DNA of 35,352 bases. Source: Phycisphaerales bacterium. Lineage in GTDB: Bacteria; Planctomycetota; Phycisphaerae; Phycisphaerales; UBA1924. The first letter of the stretch is position 1, and each line of letters opens with the position of its first letter. Position numbers and translations under genes: made by a program. This document shows, piece by piece, positions 1 to 7,334 of this stretch. Below the pieces are notes generated by a model, which saw only the letters and a program-made list of their open reading frames with translations, ran no database searches and was not told the origin of the DNA. Location of the stretch: assembly GCA_029260435.1 (NCBI GenBank), contig JAJDDG010000001.1, positions 1 to 35,352 of the forward strand, given 5' to 3'.

Positions 1-17
1 AGCCCACGGGGTGCGTC

Positions 18-878
18 ATGATTGTGTTACCTACTTCTCGTTACATGCAGCTCGGTGAACTCACTGTGTACCTCATGGGTGCGCAGAAGGGGTGGCCCAT
101 CCACGGGCCGGATCACGTGCTGGATAATGTTTCGGCGCTCATCAATCTGGTGAACGAGCTGCGCCTGCCGCAGAGCCAGGCGTCGCTCGATGAGCTGCGT
201 GTGCTGATGAACCAGATGGGCAGCGAGTGGTCCAAGAAATCGTTAGGCGAGGCGGATGCGCGCCTGCTGGTGAGCACGGTTGGTCGTCTGAGAGAGACGA
301 TGCACGCCGAGAGCGACCAGCAGCTGGCGTGCATTCTCGCGGACGACCAGTTCGGGGCCGAGCGGCTGCTCGGTGATGTGCGGTACCTGATGACGCCGCG
401 GGTGTACGACCTGCTGCCGGACGCGGTGCGCCGTGACTTTACTGGTGCTGGTCGGTGCATCGCGTTCGAGATGCCGGACGCGGGGGCGTTTCACCTGTCG
501 CGTGCGGTGGGCGAGCTTGTGGGGTTCTACCAGGGCGAGCTGAGCGGCGGGAGCGCCGGTCGGATCAACGACCGCAGGTGGGGCTTTGAGACGGACGACC
601 TGCTCGAGTGTCTTGATGGTGCGCCGGGCGACATCGTGGAGAGTGTTGGTGCGTTGGTGCGCGAGCTCGGCAGGCCCGAGCGGACACCCGGGGCATCGTT
701 CACGATCGAGCGGGTGCGTGAGCTGTTCGAGGTTGCGGCGGAGTCGGCGATCCAGGTGATGGGCGATATCGCACGGCGGCACGCCCCGCCTGATCGTTCG
801 GGTGCGGCGGCGCAGACGAACGGCTCGGCGAACGGGATGATGGAGCAGCGCGGCGGCGGGTCTATGCTGGCGGGTTGA
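18..878 (+). CDS. Hypothetical soluble protein, 286 aa
   Basis: I do not recognise this family. The protein is mostly helical, with no signal peptide or membrane segment. The middle part (around residues 140-170) has the run CIAFEMPDAGAFHLSRAVGE, which has the look of the helical 'AFHLxRAxE' segment of some HEPN-like hypothetical proteins; this is a weak resemblance only. The last 40 residues are low-complexity and rich in Gly, Ala and Ser, so probably disordered. The frame is open back to the window edge, so the true start may lie upstream; no strong Shine-Dalgarno site precedes the ATG at 18. Its 3' end overlaps the convergent helix-turn-helix gene by 17 bases. Confidence 0.7.
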   Translation: MIVLPTSRYMQLGELTVYLMGAQKGWPIHGPDHVLDNVSALINLVNELRLPQSQASLDELRVLMNQMGSEWSKKSLGEADARLLVSTVGRLRETMHAESDQQLACILADDQFGAERLLGDVRYLMTPRVYDLLPDAVRRDFTGAGRCIAFEMPDAGAFHLSRAVGELVGFYQGELSGGSAGRINDRRWGFETDDLLECLDGAPGDIVESVGALVRELGRPERTPGASFTIERVRELFEVAAESAIQVMGDIARRHAPPDRSGAAAQTNGSANGMMEQRGGGSMLAG

Positions 879-1317
879 ACCGGCGCTGCCCGCTCTCTCT
901 GACGATGCGCGACAGCGCGAGGAGCGCGGCGATCGCTTCGCGGACTTCGATCTCGTCGGGCTTTGAGATGTGCCCGTCGGAGATCGCGGCGATGGCCTCG
1001 GCGCATTCTTTGACGGCGTTGACTGCGGCCTGGTCGAGGGTGCCCTCTTCGCGGACGAAGTGCCCGCCCATCTCCTGAGCGATCGTGTCGAGCACGGCGT
1101 CACCCGCTTCGGGCAGGGATGCCTGGAGGCACTTCATCAATCTTGTGACGGGGTTGGGCTGGGCGCCGGAGAGGATCCGGTTGACCTGTCGCGTGGACAG
1201 GCCGATCTCTGCGCTGAAGCGTTTGATGCCGACGGACTCGACGAGGTGCGCGAACTGCTCGCGTCCGGCGTCTTCGATCGCCTGTTCGGCTTCGTTGTTG
1301 TGGAGCGGCGCGTTCAA
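862..1317 (-). CDS. Phage CII-like helix-turn-helix protein, 151 aa
   Basis: A small putative DNA-binding regulator. Residues about 27-55 read as a helix-turn-helix with the recognition run STRQVNRILSGAQPNP. It is followed by a segment (DTIAQEMGGHFVREEG) like that after the HTH in phage CII-type regulators, where a similar GG-F/H-FV run occurs. The C-terminal 60 residues are helical. The start is a TTG at 1317; no ATG or GTG gives a full-length HTH. It sits 21 bases after the stop of the metal ATPase and could be its co-transcribed regulator. The link to phage is by resemblance only; no other phage gene is nearby. Confidence 0.65.
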   Translation of the reverse strand: MNAPLHNNEAEQAIEDAGREQFAHLVESVGIKRFSAEIGLSTRQVNRILSGAQPNPVTRLMKCLQASLPEAGDAVLDTIAQEMGGHFVREEGTLDQAAVNAVKECAEAIAAISDGHISKPDEIEVREAIAALLALSRIVRESGQRRFNPPA

Positions 1318-1338
1318 CGGTGTGCGCAGGGTACCGCG

Positions 1339-3378
1339 TCAGGCGGTGGTTGGCGCAACGGGGGCAGCGATGGACTCCGAGGCCTCGCGCGGGGCGGCTT
1401 TGGGCGCGGGGACACTCGCCGTGGCGGCGTAGCGGGAGGAGGCGGCGAATTCCTCGCCGAAGCGGATGAGCCTGAAGGAGTTGCCGATGACGAGGACATC
1501 GCCCAGGAAGTGGTAGAAGGCGGCGAGCCCGATGTTGATATTGCCGGTCGCGGCGATGGCGAGCCCGATGATAGCGATGATGATCGAGGCGGCGATGTTC
1601 TGTGCGATGATGGTGCGCGAGCGCCGGGCGAGCTCGATGAGGAATGGGATGCGCGAGAGGTCGTCGTTCATCAGGGCGATGCCGGCGGAGTTGGTGGCGA
1701 TATCGGAGCCCGAGAGCCCCATCGCGATGCCGACATCCGCTGCTGCGAGTGAGGGGCCGTCGTTGATGCCGTCGCCGACCATGAGGACGTGGCGGCCGCT
1801 GCGGACCATGTTCTGGACGAGGTCGTGCTTTTCTTCGGGGAGGCATTCGGCTTCGACCTGATCGACGCCGACGGTGACGCCGACGCGCCGGGCGACGGCG
1901 AGGCGGTCGCCGGTCATCATGACGATGGCGTTTGCACCGAGGACTCGGAGTTTCTCGACGACGTGTTTCGCGTTGTAGCGGAGCTTGTCCTCGAGCCCGA
2001 CGGCGCCGAGGTACTGCTTGCCCTTCATGACATGAACGGCGGTGATGCCCTCGATCTGCGTTTCGATCGCTTTGATCTGATTGGCGCACGCGGGGTACTC
2101 TTCGGCGAGCCATGTCGGGCGCCCGGCGAGGATGACGTCATTGCCGATCGTGGCGCGGACGCCGCGCCCGTGGAGTTCTTCGTGTTTGCCCTCCGGGTTC
2201 GGTGTGACGCGGGCTTTCTCGGCGGTCTGGAGGATGGAGCGTGCGAGCGGGTGGTTGGAGTGCTGCTCGGCGTCGGTGGCGGCCTGGAGGAGTTCGGTGC
2301 CGGATACACCCTCGCTCGGCGCGAGGCGGGAGACCTCGAAGCGCCCGGTGGTGAGGGTGCCGGTTTTGTCGAGGACAACGGTGTCGATGTTCGCGGCGGA
2401 TTCGAGCTCGTTGGTCTGCTTGATCATGATGCCCAGGCGGGCGGCGGCGGCAAAGCCGGCCATCATCGCGGTGGGCGAAGAGATCAGCAGCGCGCTGGGG
2501 CAGACGACGACGAGCACGACGATCGCGGTATCGATATCCGAGGTGAGGTACCAGACGAGCCCTGCGGTGACGAGCGAGACGGGCACGAAGTACGCCGCGA
2601 CCTGCTCGATGAGCAGCTGGCGCGGGGTGCGTGTGGATTCGGCGGCTTCGATGAGCGAGGCGACCTTGCCGATTGTGGTGTCGGAACCGACGGAGGTGAC
2701 TTCCAGATCGATGTTGCCGATGAGGTTGGTGGTGCCCGCGTAGACGTCGTCGCCCTTTGCGGCTTCGACGGGTACGGCTTCGCCCGTGAGCGATGCCTGG
2801 TTGATCGAGGTTTCACCGGACACGATGCGCCCATCGACCGGGAGGTTCTCGCCCGCGCGGACGCGGACGATGTCACCTGTTGCGACCTGGTCGAGTGGGA
2901 TCTCTGATTCCTGCCCGTCGCGGATAACGCGCGCGATGTCGGGGGTGAGCCCGACGAGGTCTTCGATGGCGCGCCGAGCGCCCCACGCGGTGCGGCGCAG
3001 CGCCTGGTCGAAGAGCAGGAGTATGAAGGCGAGGTACCCGGCGGCTTCGTACTTGCCTGTTGCGATCGCGGCGGCGATGGCGATCGCGGCGAGGGTGGAT
3101 GATGAGACCGAGCGGTTCATCAGTTCCTTGCCCGCGGAGTAGAAGAGCCCGAGCCCGAGGAGGATCGAGCCGAACACCGCTGGGATCTGCGCGATCTCCG
3201 GCTCGACGAGGTTGAGCCATCGGCAGGCGGTGGTGGTCATGACGAGCACGCCGCCGACGCAGTACGCGACAATCCAGCGTTCGAGCTGGAGTTCGTGGTG
3301 TGAACAGCAGGCGATGCCTGACTCGTGGTTGTGGTCGTGGTGCTGGATATCGGCCACGCCGGTGTGGACTGAGCTCAT
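1339..3378 (-). CDS. P1B-type heavy-metal translocating ATPase with CPS motif
   Basis: An inner-membrane metal pump, about 679 residues. The actuator TGE motif (SLTGEAVPV), phosphorylation motif DKTGTLT at residues 337-343, HP dipeptide at 376-377, MTGD, and hinge GDGINDGP near residue 535 are all present, so it should be catalytically competent. The transmembrane metal site reads Cys293-Pro-Ser295 instead of the CPC usual for Zn/Cd/Cu pumps, so metal specificity is uncertain. There is no HMA domain; the first 25 residues are instead His-rich (HHDHNH) with a CC pair and another HH, a likely metal-binding tail. I chose ATG 3378 because GGAG lies 10 bases upstream; the frame extends 27 codons further but those residues do not fit the family. 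It is divergent from gpsA with a 139-base gap. Confidence 0.92.
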   Translation of the reverse strand: MSSVHTGVADIQHHDHNHESGIACCSHHELQLERWIVAYCVGGVLVMTTTACRWLNLVEPEIAQIPAVFGSILLGLGLFYSAGKELMNRSVSSSTLAAIAIAAAIATGKYEAAGYLAFILLLFDQALRRTAWGARRAIEDLVGLTPDIARVIRDGQESEIPLDQVATGDIVRVRAGENLPVDGRIVSGETSINQASLTGEAVPVEAAKGDDVYAGTTNLIGNIDLEVTSVGSDTTIGKVASLIEAAESTRTPRQLLIEQVAAYFVPVSLVTAGLVWYLTSDIDTAIVVLVVVCPSALLISSPTAMMAGFAAAARLGIMIKQTNELESAANIDTVVLDKTGTLTTGRFEVSRLAPSEGVSGTELLQAATDAEQHSNHPLARSILQTAEKARVTPNPEGKHEELHGRGVRATIGNDVILAGRPTWLAEEYPACANQIKAIETQIEGITAVHVMKGKQYLGAVGLEDKLRYNAKHVVEKLRVLGANAIVMMTGDRLAVARRVGVTVGVDQVEAECLPEEKHDLVQNMVRSGRHVLMVGDGINDGPSLAAADVGIAMGLSGSDIATNSAGIALMNDDLSRIPFLIELARRSRTIIAQNIAASIIIAIIGLAIAATGNINIGLAAFYHFLGDVLVIGNSFRLIRFGEEFAASSRYAATASVPAPKAAPREASESIAAPVAPTTA

Positions 3379-3432
3379 GCCGCGCTGACTCCGCGAAAAA
3401 AGTGTCTGGGATGCCCGGAAGGGTAGGGGGCA

Positions 3433-3500
3433 TATACTAGCCGCCCCCACCCCCCCCACGCTGGATGGCTCCCGATCCCGATATCAGGACGTTCGGGAGC
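3433..3500. promoter_or_regulatory. Divergent promoter region with inverted repeat, metal ATPase / gpsA
   Basis: TATACT at 3433-3438 on + and TAGTAT at 3434-3439 on - overlap and could serve as back-to-back -10 boxes for gpsA and the ATPase. A C-rich tract follows at 3441-3458. An 8-base perfect inverted repeat (GCTCCCGA at 3468-3475, TCGGGAGC at 3493-3500, 17-base loop) lies in the gpsA leader just before its ribosome-binding site and could be an operator or an mRNA hairpin. No -35 element is convincing, so this is inferred from position and base composition only. Confidence 0.4.
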
Positions 3501-3517
3501 GGGAATGAGGGGACGCC

Positions 3518-4540
3518 ATGCTCGATACGAAGATTTCCATACTTGGTTGCGGTCAGATGGGTCTTGCCTGTGCGGGGATCCTGCAGGAGGGTGGATTTGG
3601 GGACGAGGGAGGGCTCACGATGTGGGCCTACGAGCCGGAGGAAGCGGGGCAGCTCCAGAGCGAGCGGACCAGCCCGAGGCTGGATGGGGTGCGGCTGATT
3701 GATGGTGTGCGGGCGACGAGCGATCTGGATGAAGCGATGGAGGGGGCAGGGTTGATCGTGAGCGCGATCCCGGTGCAGTTCATGCGGGGGGTCTGGGGGC
3801 GGATCGATGCGGCGAAGCTCGGCGGGGCGGGGGTGGTCACGGTTTCCAAGGGGCTTGAGGTAGGCACGAAATTGACACCGACTCGGGTCATCGGCGATGC
3901 GCTCGGGGGTGAGCCGGGTGGCGGGTTGTGTGTGCTGAGCGGGCCTGCGATCGCGCCGGAGCTGGCGGAGAAGCTGCCCGCGACGATGCTCGCGGCGAGC
4001 GCGAATGGTGAACTGGCGGAGCGGGTGCAGCGGTTGTTTTCGACACCGTGGCTCCGGGTGTACACGGGGAGCGATGTGACGGGGGTCGAGGTTGCGGGGG
4101 CGCTGAAGAATGTGATCGCGCTGGCGGCGGGGATTCTTGATGGGCTGGAGATGGGGTTCAACGCCAAGAGCGCGCTGCTGGCGCGCGGGCTGGCGGAGCT
4201 GGTGCGGATCGGGACGGCGATGGGCGCACAGGCGGAGACTTTTTTCGGCGTGGCGGGTGTTGGCGACCTGGCGACGACGTGCTTCTGCCCGATGGGTCGG
4301 AACCGGTCGTTCGGCGAGGCGCTGGTGCGGGGTGAGTCGCTCGACGAGTTCAACAAGCGGACGGGGGCTGTTGTCGAGGGGGCGGCGACGGTGCGGGCGG
4401 CGGTGGAGCTTGCTGAGGAATTGAAGGTGGAGATGCCGATCGCGAGGGGCGTGCACTCGGTGCTGTACGGCGGCGCGGATCCGAAGGAAGCGATCAGGGC
4501 GTTGATGGCTCGGGAGCTGAAAGAAGAGCGGGTGGGGTAG
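3518..4540 (+). CDS. gpsA: NAD(P)+-dependent glycerol-3-phosphate dehydrogenase
   Basis: Reduces dihydroxyacetone phosphate to sn-glycerol 3-phosphate in the cytoplasm, the backbone for phospholipids. The Rossmann dinucleotide motif is ILGCGQMG (G10, G12, G15). Further family signatures are VSAIPVQFMR, the SKGLE run, LSGPAIAPELA, the catalytic-lysine block GVEVAGALKNV (Lys197), NAKSALLARGLAE and the GVAGVGDLATTC substrate loop. At 340 residues it has normal family length. GAGGGG lies just before ATG 3518. It is followed within 21 bases by a gene of unlike base composition, so gpsA may be the last native gene of its transcript. Confidence 0.96.
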   Translation: MLDTKISILGCGQMGLACAGILQEGGFGDEGGLTMWAYEPEEAGQLQSERTSPRLDGVRLIDGVRATSDLDEAMEGAGLIVSAIPVQFMRGVWGRIDAAKLGGAGVVTVSKGLEVGTKLTPTRVIGDALGGEPGGGLCVLSGPAIAPELAEKLPATMLAASANGELAERVQRLFSTPWLRVYTGSDVTGVEVAGALKNVIALAAGILDGLEMGFNAKSALLARGLAELVRIGTAMGAQAETFFGVAGVGDLATTCFCPMGRNRSFGEALVRGESLDEFNKRTGAVVEGAATVRAAVELAEELKVEMPIARGVHSVLYGGADPKEAIRALMARELKEERVG

Positions 4541-4560
4541 ATGGGAACAGGGTATTTCAA

Positions 4561-5406
4561 ATGACAGATCAACCTAAGAAAAAGCTCGATGCCGATAGAG
4601 TGATCGAGCACGCGGATAGGTATTGGGTCGCTGAGCGAGAACTCGCGGCCCGATACACAACTCGAATTCGGCTATCTGTTGCAGTCGTCACAACCCTAGT
4701 TACTTTGAATCTTGCAGCAGCTGCAACTTTCTTGAAGTCAGATTTAGCTCCCGCCGTCAGTTCACTGGCTTTTGAAATAAAAGCCGTTGTGGTCTTTGTG
4801 GCTTTGTTCCCTGTGGTTGCATCAATCTTGACATTAGTTACGGCACTGGTACAGGTTCTCCCCGGAGTGCGGCTGAACGTCGAACCAATAGAATCCGCTG
4901 TCGAGGACACTGATACGGACGCTTCTGAGCAATACGTTGATAGTGCAAATAAGACGGCGAGTGATTATCTCGCGATAGATGACTCATCCTTGAACGAGAT
5001 TTCGGAGGGACTCGAACCAGAAAACAAAGTCGTATTTCTAAAAACTTATAATGCTGCTGCGGACCTTAGAATCCGAAATGAACTAGAGAAAAAGCAGATA
5101 GCGATCAGTGAGCGAATGATTCGTTATGGAGCGTTCTGGACTTTGGTCACCCTCATGGTGTATATTACTTACGGGTACGGATATGTACTAATTGGAGAAT
5201 CCAAAAGCAATGTCTGCACTGAAAACTGCCGCCAACAAGGAACTTCGCACAGCAGCTGCGAAGAATCTGGTTTACAAGGCCGTGGCCAAGATGCCGGGCA
5301 AGAAGCTGTCGATCTTCGGTGGGAAAAAGCAGGCGACTCAAACAGTTCGGATCACACGGAAGAAGGCGGGCTGATTCCAGAACCGCAGGGTGCTGGGGGT
5401 GGCTAG
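4561..5406 (+). CDS. Hypothetical three-helix membrane protein, AT-rich, probable transfer
   Basis: Function unknown. A soluble N-terminal helix (to about residue 35) is followed by two hydrophobic helices (about 37-60 and 75-105), a charged cytosolic section rich in Asp, Glu and Asn, a helical stretch with NAAADLRIRNELEKKQ, and a third hydrophobic helix (about 182-205). This layout recalls small membrane effectors such as the SLATT and PycTM families, but I see no diagnostic motif and no nucleotide cyclase or CD-NTase partner. Codons are clearly AT-richer than in the flanking genes (many AAT, GAT, TTA, ATA), which suggests transfer. After about residue 210 the sequence becomes a hydrophilic low-complexity tail that shares its DNA with another frame at 5210-5374, so the tail may be read-through after loss of the original stop. 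Confidence 0.6.
   Translation: MTDQPKKKLDADRVIEHADRYWVAERELAARYTTRIRLSVAVVTTLVTLNLAAAATFLKSDLAPAVSSLAFEIKAVVVFVALFPVVASILTLVTALVQVLPGVRLNVEPIESAVEDTDTDASEQYVDSANKTASDYLAIDDSSLNEISEGLEPENKVVFLKTYNAAADLRIRNELEKKQIAISERMIRYGAFWTLVTLMVYITYGYGYVLIGESKSNVCTENCRQQGTSHSSCEESGLQGRGQDAGQEAVDLRWEKAGDSNSSDHTEEGGLIPEPQGAGGG
5210..5374 (+). CDS. Small basic hypothetical protein, 54 aa
   Basis: A Lys/Ala-rich peptide beginning MSALKTAANKELRTAAAKN and ending TVRITRKKAG, lying in a different frame inside the 3' end of the preceding ORF. I favour it as a real gene: its amino-acid pattern is sensible (amphipathic basic helices), its codon use returns to that of the native genes, and GGAG stands 12 bases before ATG 5210. 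The overlapping frame instead gives an implausible tail. It may be a nucleic-acid-binding or structural small protein; that is a guess from charge alone. It ends 15 bases before the GTG of the next gene. Confidence 0.5.
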   Translation: MSALKTAANKELRTAAAKNLVYKAVAKMPGKKLSIFGGKKQATQTVRITRKKAG

Positions 5407-6265
5407 CATCCGTTCGCTCCAATTCATCTTCCTCGGCACGGGGACCTCGGGCGGGGTGCCGGTAATCGCGTGCGATTGCGATGCGTGTACGTCTACCGAT
5501 CCGCGGGATACGCGGACTCGGCAGGGGGCGTGTGTCACATGGATAGATAAGGAAGGCAAGGAGCGGGTGGTGTTGATCGATGCGACGCCCGACCTGCGCC
5601 AGCAGGCGCTGCGCCACGACATCAGGCGGTGTGACGCGATCCTGTTTACGCACAACCATGTCGATCACATCTTCGGGCTCGACGAGGTGCGCCGGTGGTG
5701 CGTGGTGATGGGCAGGGAGCTGGGGATCGGGCCGATCCCGATCGATATCTACGCGGAGCGGCACACGATGGATGCACTGCGGCGCGTGTACCGGCACATC
5801 TTCGATGCGCAGAGCAACGTGAATAAGAGTTTCGTCGCGAGCCTGTTGCCTAGGTTGCTCGAGCCTGAGGATCCGGTGGAGCTGCACGGGATGCGGTTCA
5901 CGCCGATCCGATTGATGCATGGCAAGTTGCCGATCGTAGGGTTCAGAATCGAACCCGTGGATCCGAAGCACCTGAGCGCGGCGGGTGGGGGGGCTTTCCC
6001 GATCGCCTACTGCACGGATGTATCGGGGATCCCGCCTGAGACATGGGTGTACCTGGAGGGGCTGGGGACGCTCGTATTGGATGGGCTTCGGATCCGGCAC
6101 CATCCGACGCACTTCAATGTGGATCAGGCGGTGGGGGTCGCGGAGCGGGTGGGGGCGGGGCGGACGTACCTGGTGCATCTGGCGCACGAGATCGTGCACG
6201 CGGAGGTGGAGGCGGGGCTGCCCGAGGGGGTGCGGCTTGCGTACGACGGGCTGGTGGTGGGGTAG
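5390..6265 (+). CDS. PhnP-like metallo-beta-lactamase-fold phosphodiesterase
   Basis: A cytosolic hydrolase of the MBL fold. The N-terminus FLGTGTSGGVPVIACDCDAC is typical of PhnP-related enzymes, including the CxCxxC set (Cys28, Cys30, Cys33) that binds a structural zinc in PhnP. The metal-binding motif HNHVDH is at residues 88-93, and later His residues (LMHGK, HHPTH) complete the usual set. PhnP cleaves phosphoribosyl 1,2-cyclic phosphate; no other phn gene is in the window, so the substrate here could differ. The start is uncertain: GTG 5390 gives the full frame, GTG 5399 is an alternative in the same frame. At 291 residues it is slightly longer than E. coli PhnP. Confidence 0.85.
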   Translation: MLGVASIRSLQFIFLGTGTSGGVPVIACDCDACTSTDPRDTRTRQGACVTWIDKEGKERVVLIDATPDLRQQALRHDIRRCDAILFTHNHVDHIFGLDEVRRWCVVMGRELGIGPIPIDIYAERHTMDALRRVYRHIFDAQSNVNKSFVASLLPRLLEPEDPVELHGMRFTPIRLMHGKLPIVGFRIEPVDPKHLSAAGGGAFPIAYCTDVSGIPPETWVYLEGLGTLVLDGLRIRHHPTHFNVDQAVGVAERVGAGRTYLVHLAHEIVHAEVEAGLPEGVRLAYDGLVVG

Positions 6266-6340
6266 GGGGCGTGGGAGTGGGTGGGTGAGCCCGGAATCCG
6301 GCGAGGGAAGGGGGATTGCGGGCGTCGGCGGTGGGTTGAA

Positions 6341-6376
6341 GGGGGGATGGTGGGGGGGAGGGGTGGTTGCTACACT
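6341..6376 (+). promoter_or_regulatory. atpG promoter: G-quadruplex-capable tract plus TACACT
   Basis: TACACT at 6371-6376, preceded by TGC, fits an extended -10 box, and ATG of atpG follows after 10 bases. Immediately upstream, 6341-6363 carries four or more runs of three or more G with short loops on the coding strand, a sequence capable of forming a G-quadruplex. There is no Shine-Dalgarno site between the -10 box and the ATG, so the mRNA leader would be only a few bases long. Inferred from sequence only. Confidence 0.45.
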
Positions 6377-6386
6377 TGTCGCCCCC

Positions 6387-7262
6387 ATGGCAAGCCCACG
6401 CGAAATCAAGAAGCGGATCAAGGCGGTCAGCAACATCATGCGCATCACGCGGACGATGCAGATGATCGCCACGAGCAAGTTTGCCAAGGCGCAGCTGCGC
6501 GCGACGGCCTCGAAGCCGTACACCGAGGGTGTGTTTGGTCTGGTGCAGCAGCTCGCGGAGAAGGCGGGGAACATCTCGCACCCGTTGATCTCCGGGCCGA
6601 CGGGCGGGCCCAAGGGCAAGCATCTGTACTTGGTGCTGACATCTGATCGCGGGTTGTGCGGGCCTTACAACGGCTCGATCCTGCGGACATCGGTGAAAGA
6701 GATCCGCGGGACGGATTCGGCGGGGCGTGTTGTTGAGGTGTCGGGGCGGAAGGGCGTGGGGTACTTCAAATTCAACGATGTGCAGGTCGATTCGCACCTC
6801 GCGCAGTTCGGCGACAATCCTCAGTACGAGGATGTGGAGCGGCTCGCGCAGTCGTACATGGACCGGTTCGAGAAGGGCGAGATCGCTTCGGTGCATGTGG
6901 TGTACATGCGGTTTATTTCGTCGTCGCGTCAGTCGCCCGAGGTGTTGCAGCTGCTTCCTCTCAAGCCGCCGGCGGTCGAGGGTGAAGAGCGCAGCGGGGC
7001 GAGCGTGCAGTACGAGTTCTCGCCCGAGCCGGAGGAGCTGCTCAACGAGCTGTTGCCGGTGACGGTGAAGGCAACGCTGTACCAGGCGTTCAATGATGCG
7101 GTGGTGAGCGAGCACGTTGCGCGGATGATCGCGATGAAGTCGGCGACGGACAACGCGGGCAAGATGGGCAAAGACCTCACCCGCACCTACAACCGTGCCC
7201 GTCAGTCGATGATCACCACCGAGCTGACCGAGATCATCTCGGGTGCCGCGGCTCTCGAGTAG
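6387..7262 (+). CDS. atpG: ATP synthase F1 subunit gamma
   Basis: The rotating central stalk of F1Fo ATP synthase, 291 residues, normal length. The N-terminal helix reads ASPREIKKRIKAVSNIMRIT and contains the usual I-K-xR-I-xxxxNxxxIT pattern; TSDRGLCGPYN and the C-terminal YNRARQSMITTELTEIISGA block are also diagnostic. The frame is open upstream to 5985, but that part is a shadow of the metallohydrolase gene; ATG 6387 begins the conserved helix. No other ATP synthase subunit is in the window: its neighbours are a metallohydrolase and cystathionine beta-synthase, so the gene stands apart from any atp operon. Confidence 0.96.
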   Translation: MASPREIKKRIKAVSNIMRITRTMQMIATSKFAKAQLRATASKPYTEGVFGLVQQLAEKAGNISHPLISGPTGGPKGKHLYLVLTSDRGLCGPYNGSILRTSVKEIRGTDSAGRVVEVSGRKGVGYFKFNDVQVDSHLAQFGDNPQYEDVERLAQSYMDRFEKGEIASVHVVYMRFISSSRQSPEVLQLLPLKPPAVEGEERSGASVQYEFSPEPEELLNELLPVTVKATLYQAFNDAVVSEHVARMIAMKSATDNAGKMGKDLTRTYNRARQSMITTELTEIISGAAALE

Positions 7263-7334
7263 CGCCGCCGGGCGGGCTGGCGGGCTCGCGAAGCCGATAA
7301 CCAGTGGATTTTTTCGTGCGCGGGAGGTGTTGCC

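Noticed and set aside
1789-2907. A 372-codon open frame on + inside the metal ATPase
   Set aside because: Acidic, Gly/Asp-rich sequence of an antisense frame; the - strand has all P-type ATPase motifs.
4561-5200. Cyclic-nucleotide defence effector
   Set aside because: Only topology is similar; no diagnostic motif and no cyclase or nucleotidyltransferase gene adjacent.
5985-6386. N-terminal extension of atpG
   Set aside because: These 134 codons are Trp/Arg/Gly-rich, overlap the metallohydrolase in another frame, and cross the promoter; the conserved gamma helix begins at ATG 6387.
5165-6619. A 484-codon open frame on - across the metallohydrolase and atpG
   Set aside because: Antisense to two recognised genes, with proline/arginine-rich low-complexity sequence and no motif.
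7263-7334. Possible intrinsic terminator after atpG (GC-rich stretch then six T)
   Set aside because: No convincing stem directly precedes the T run at 7309-7316.
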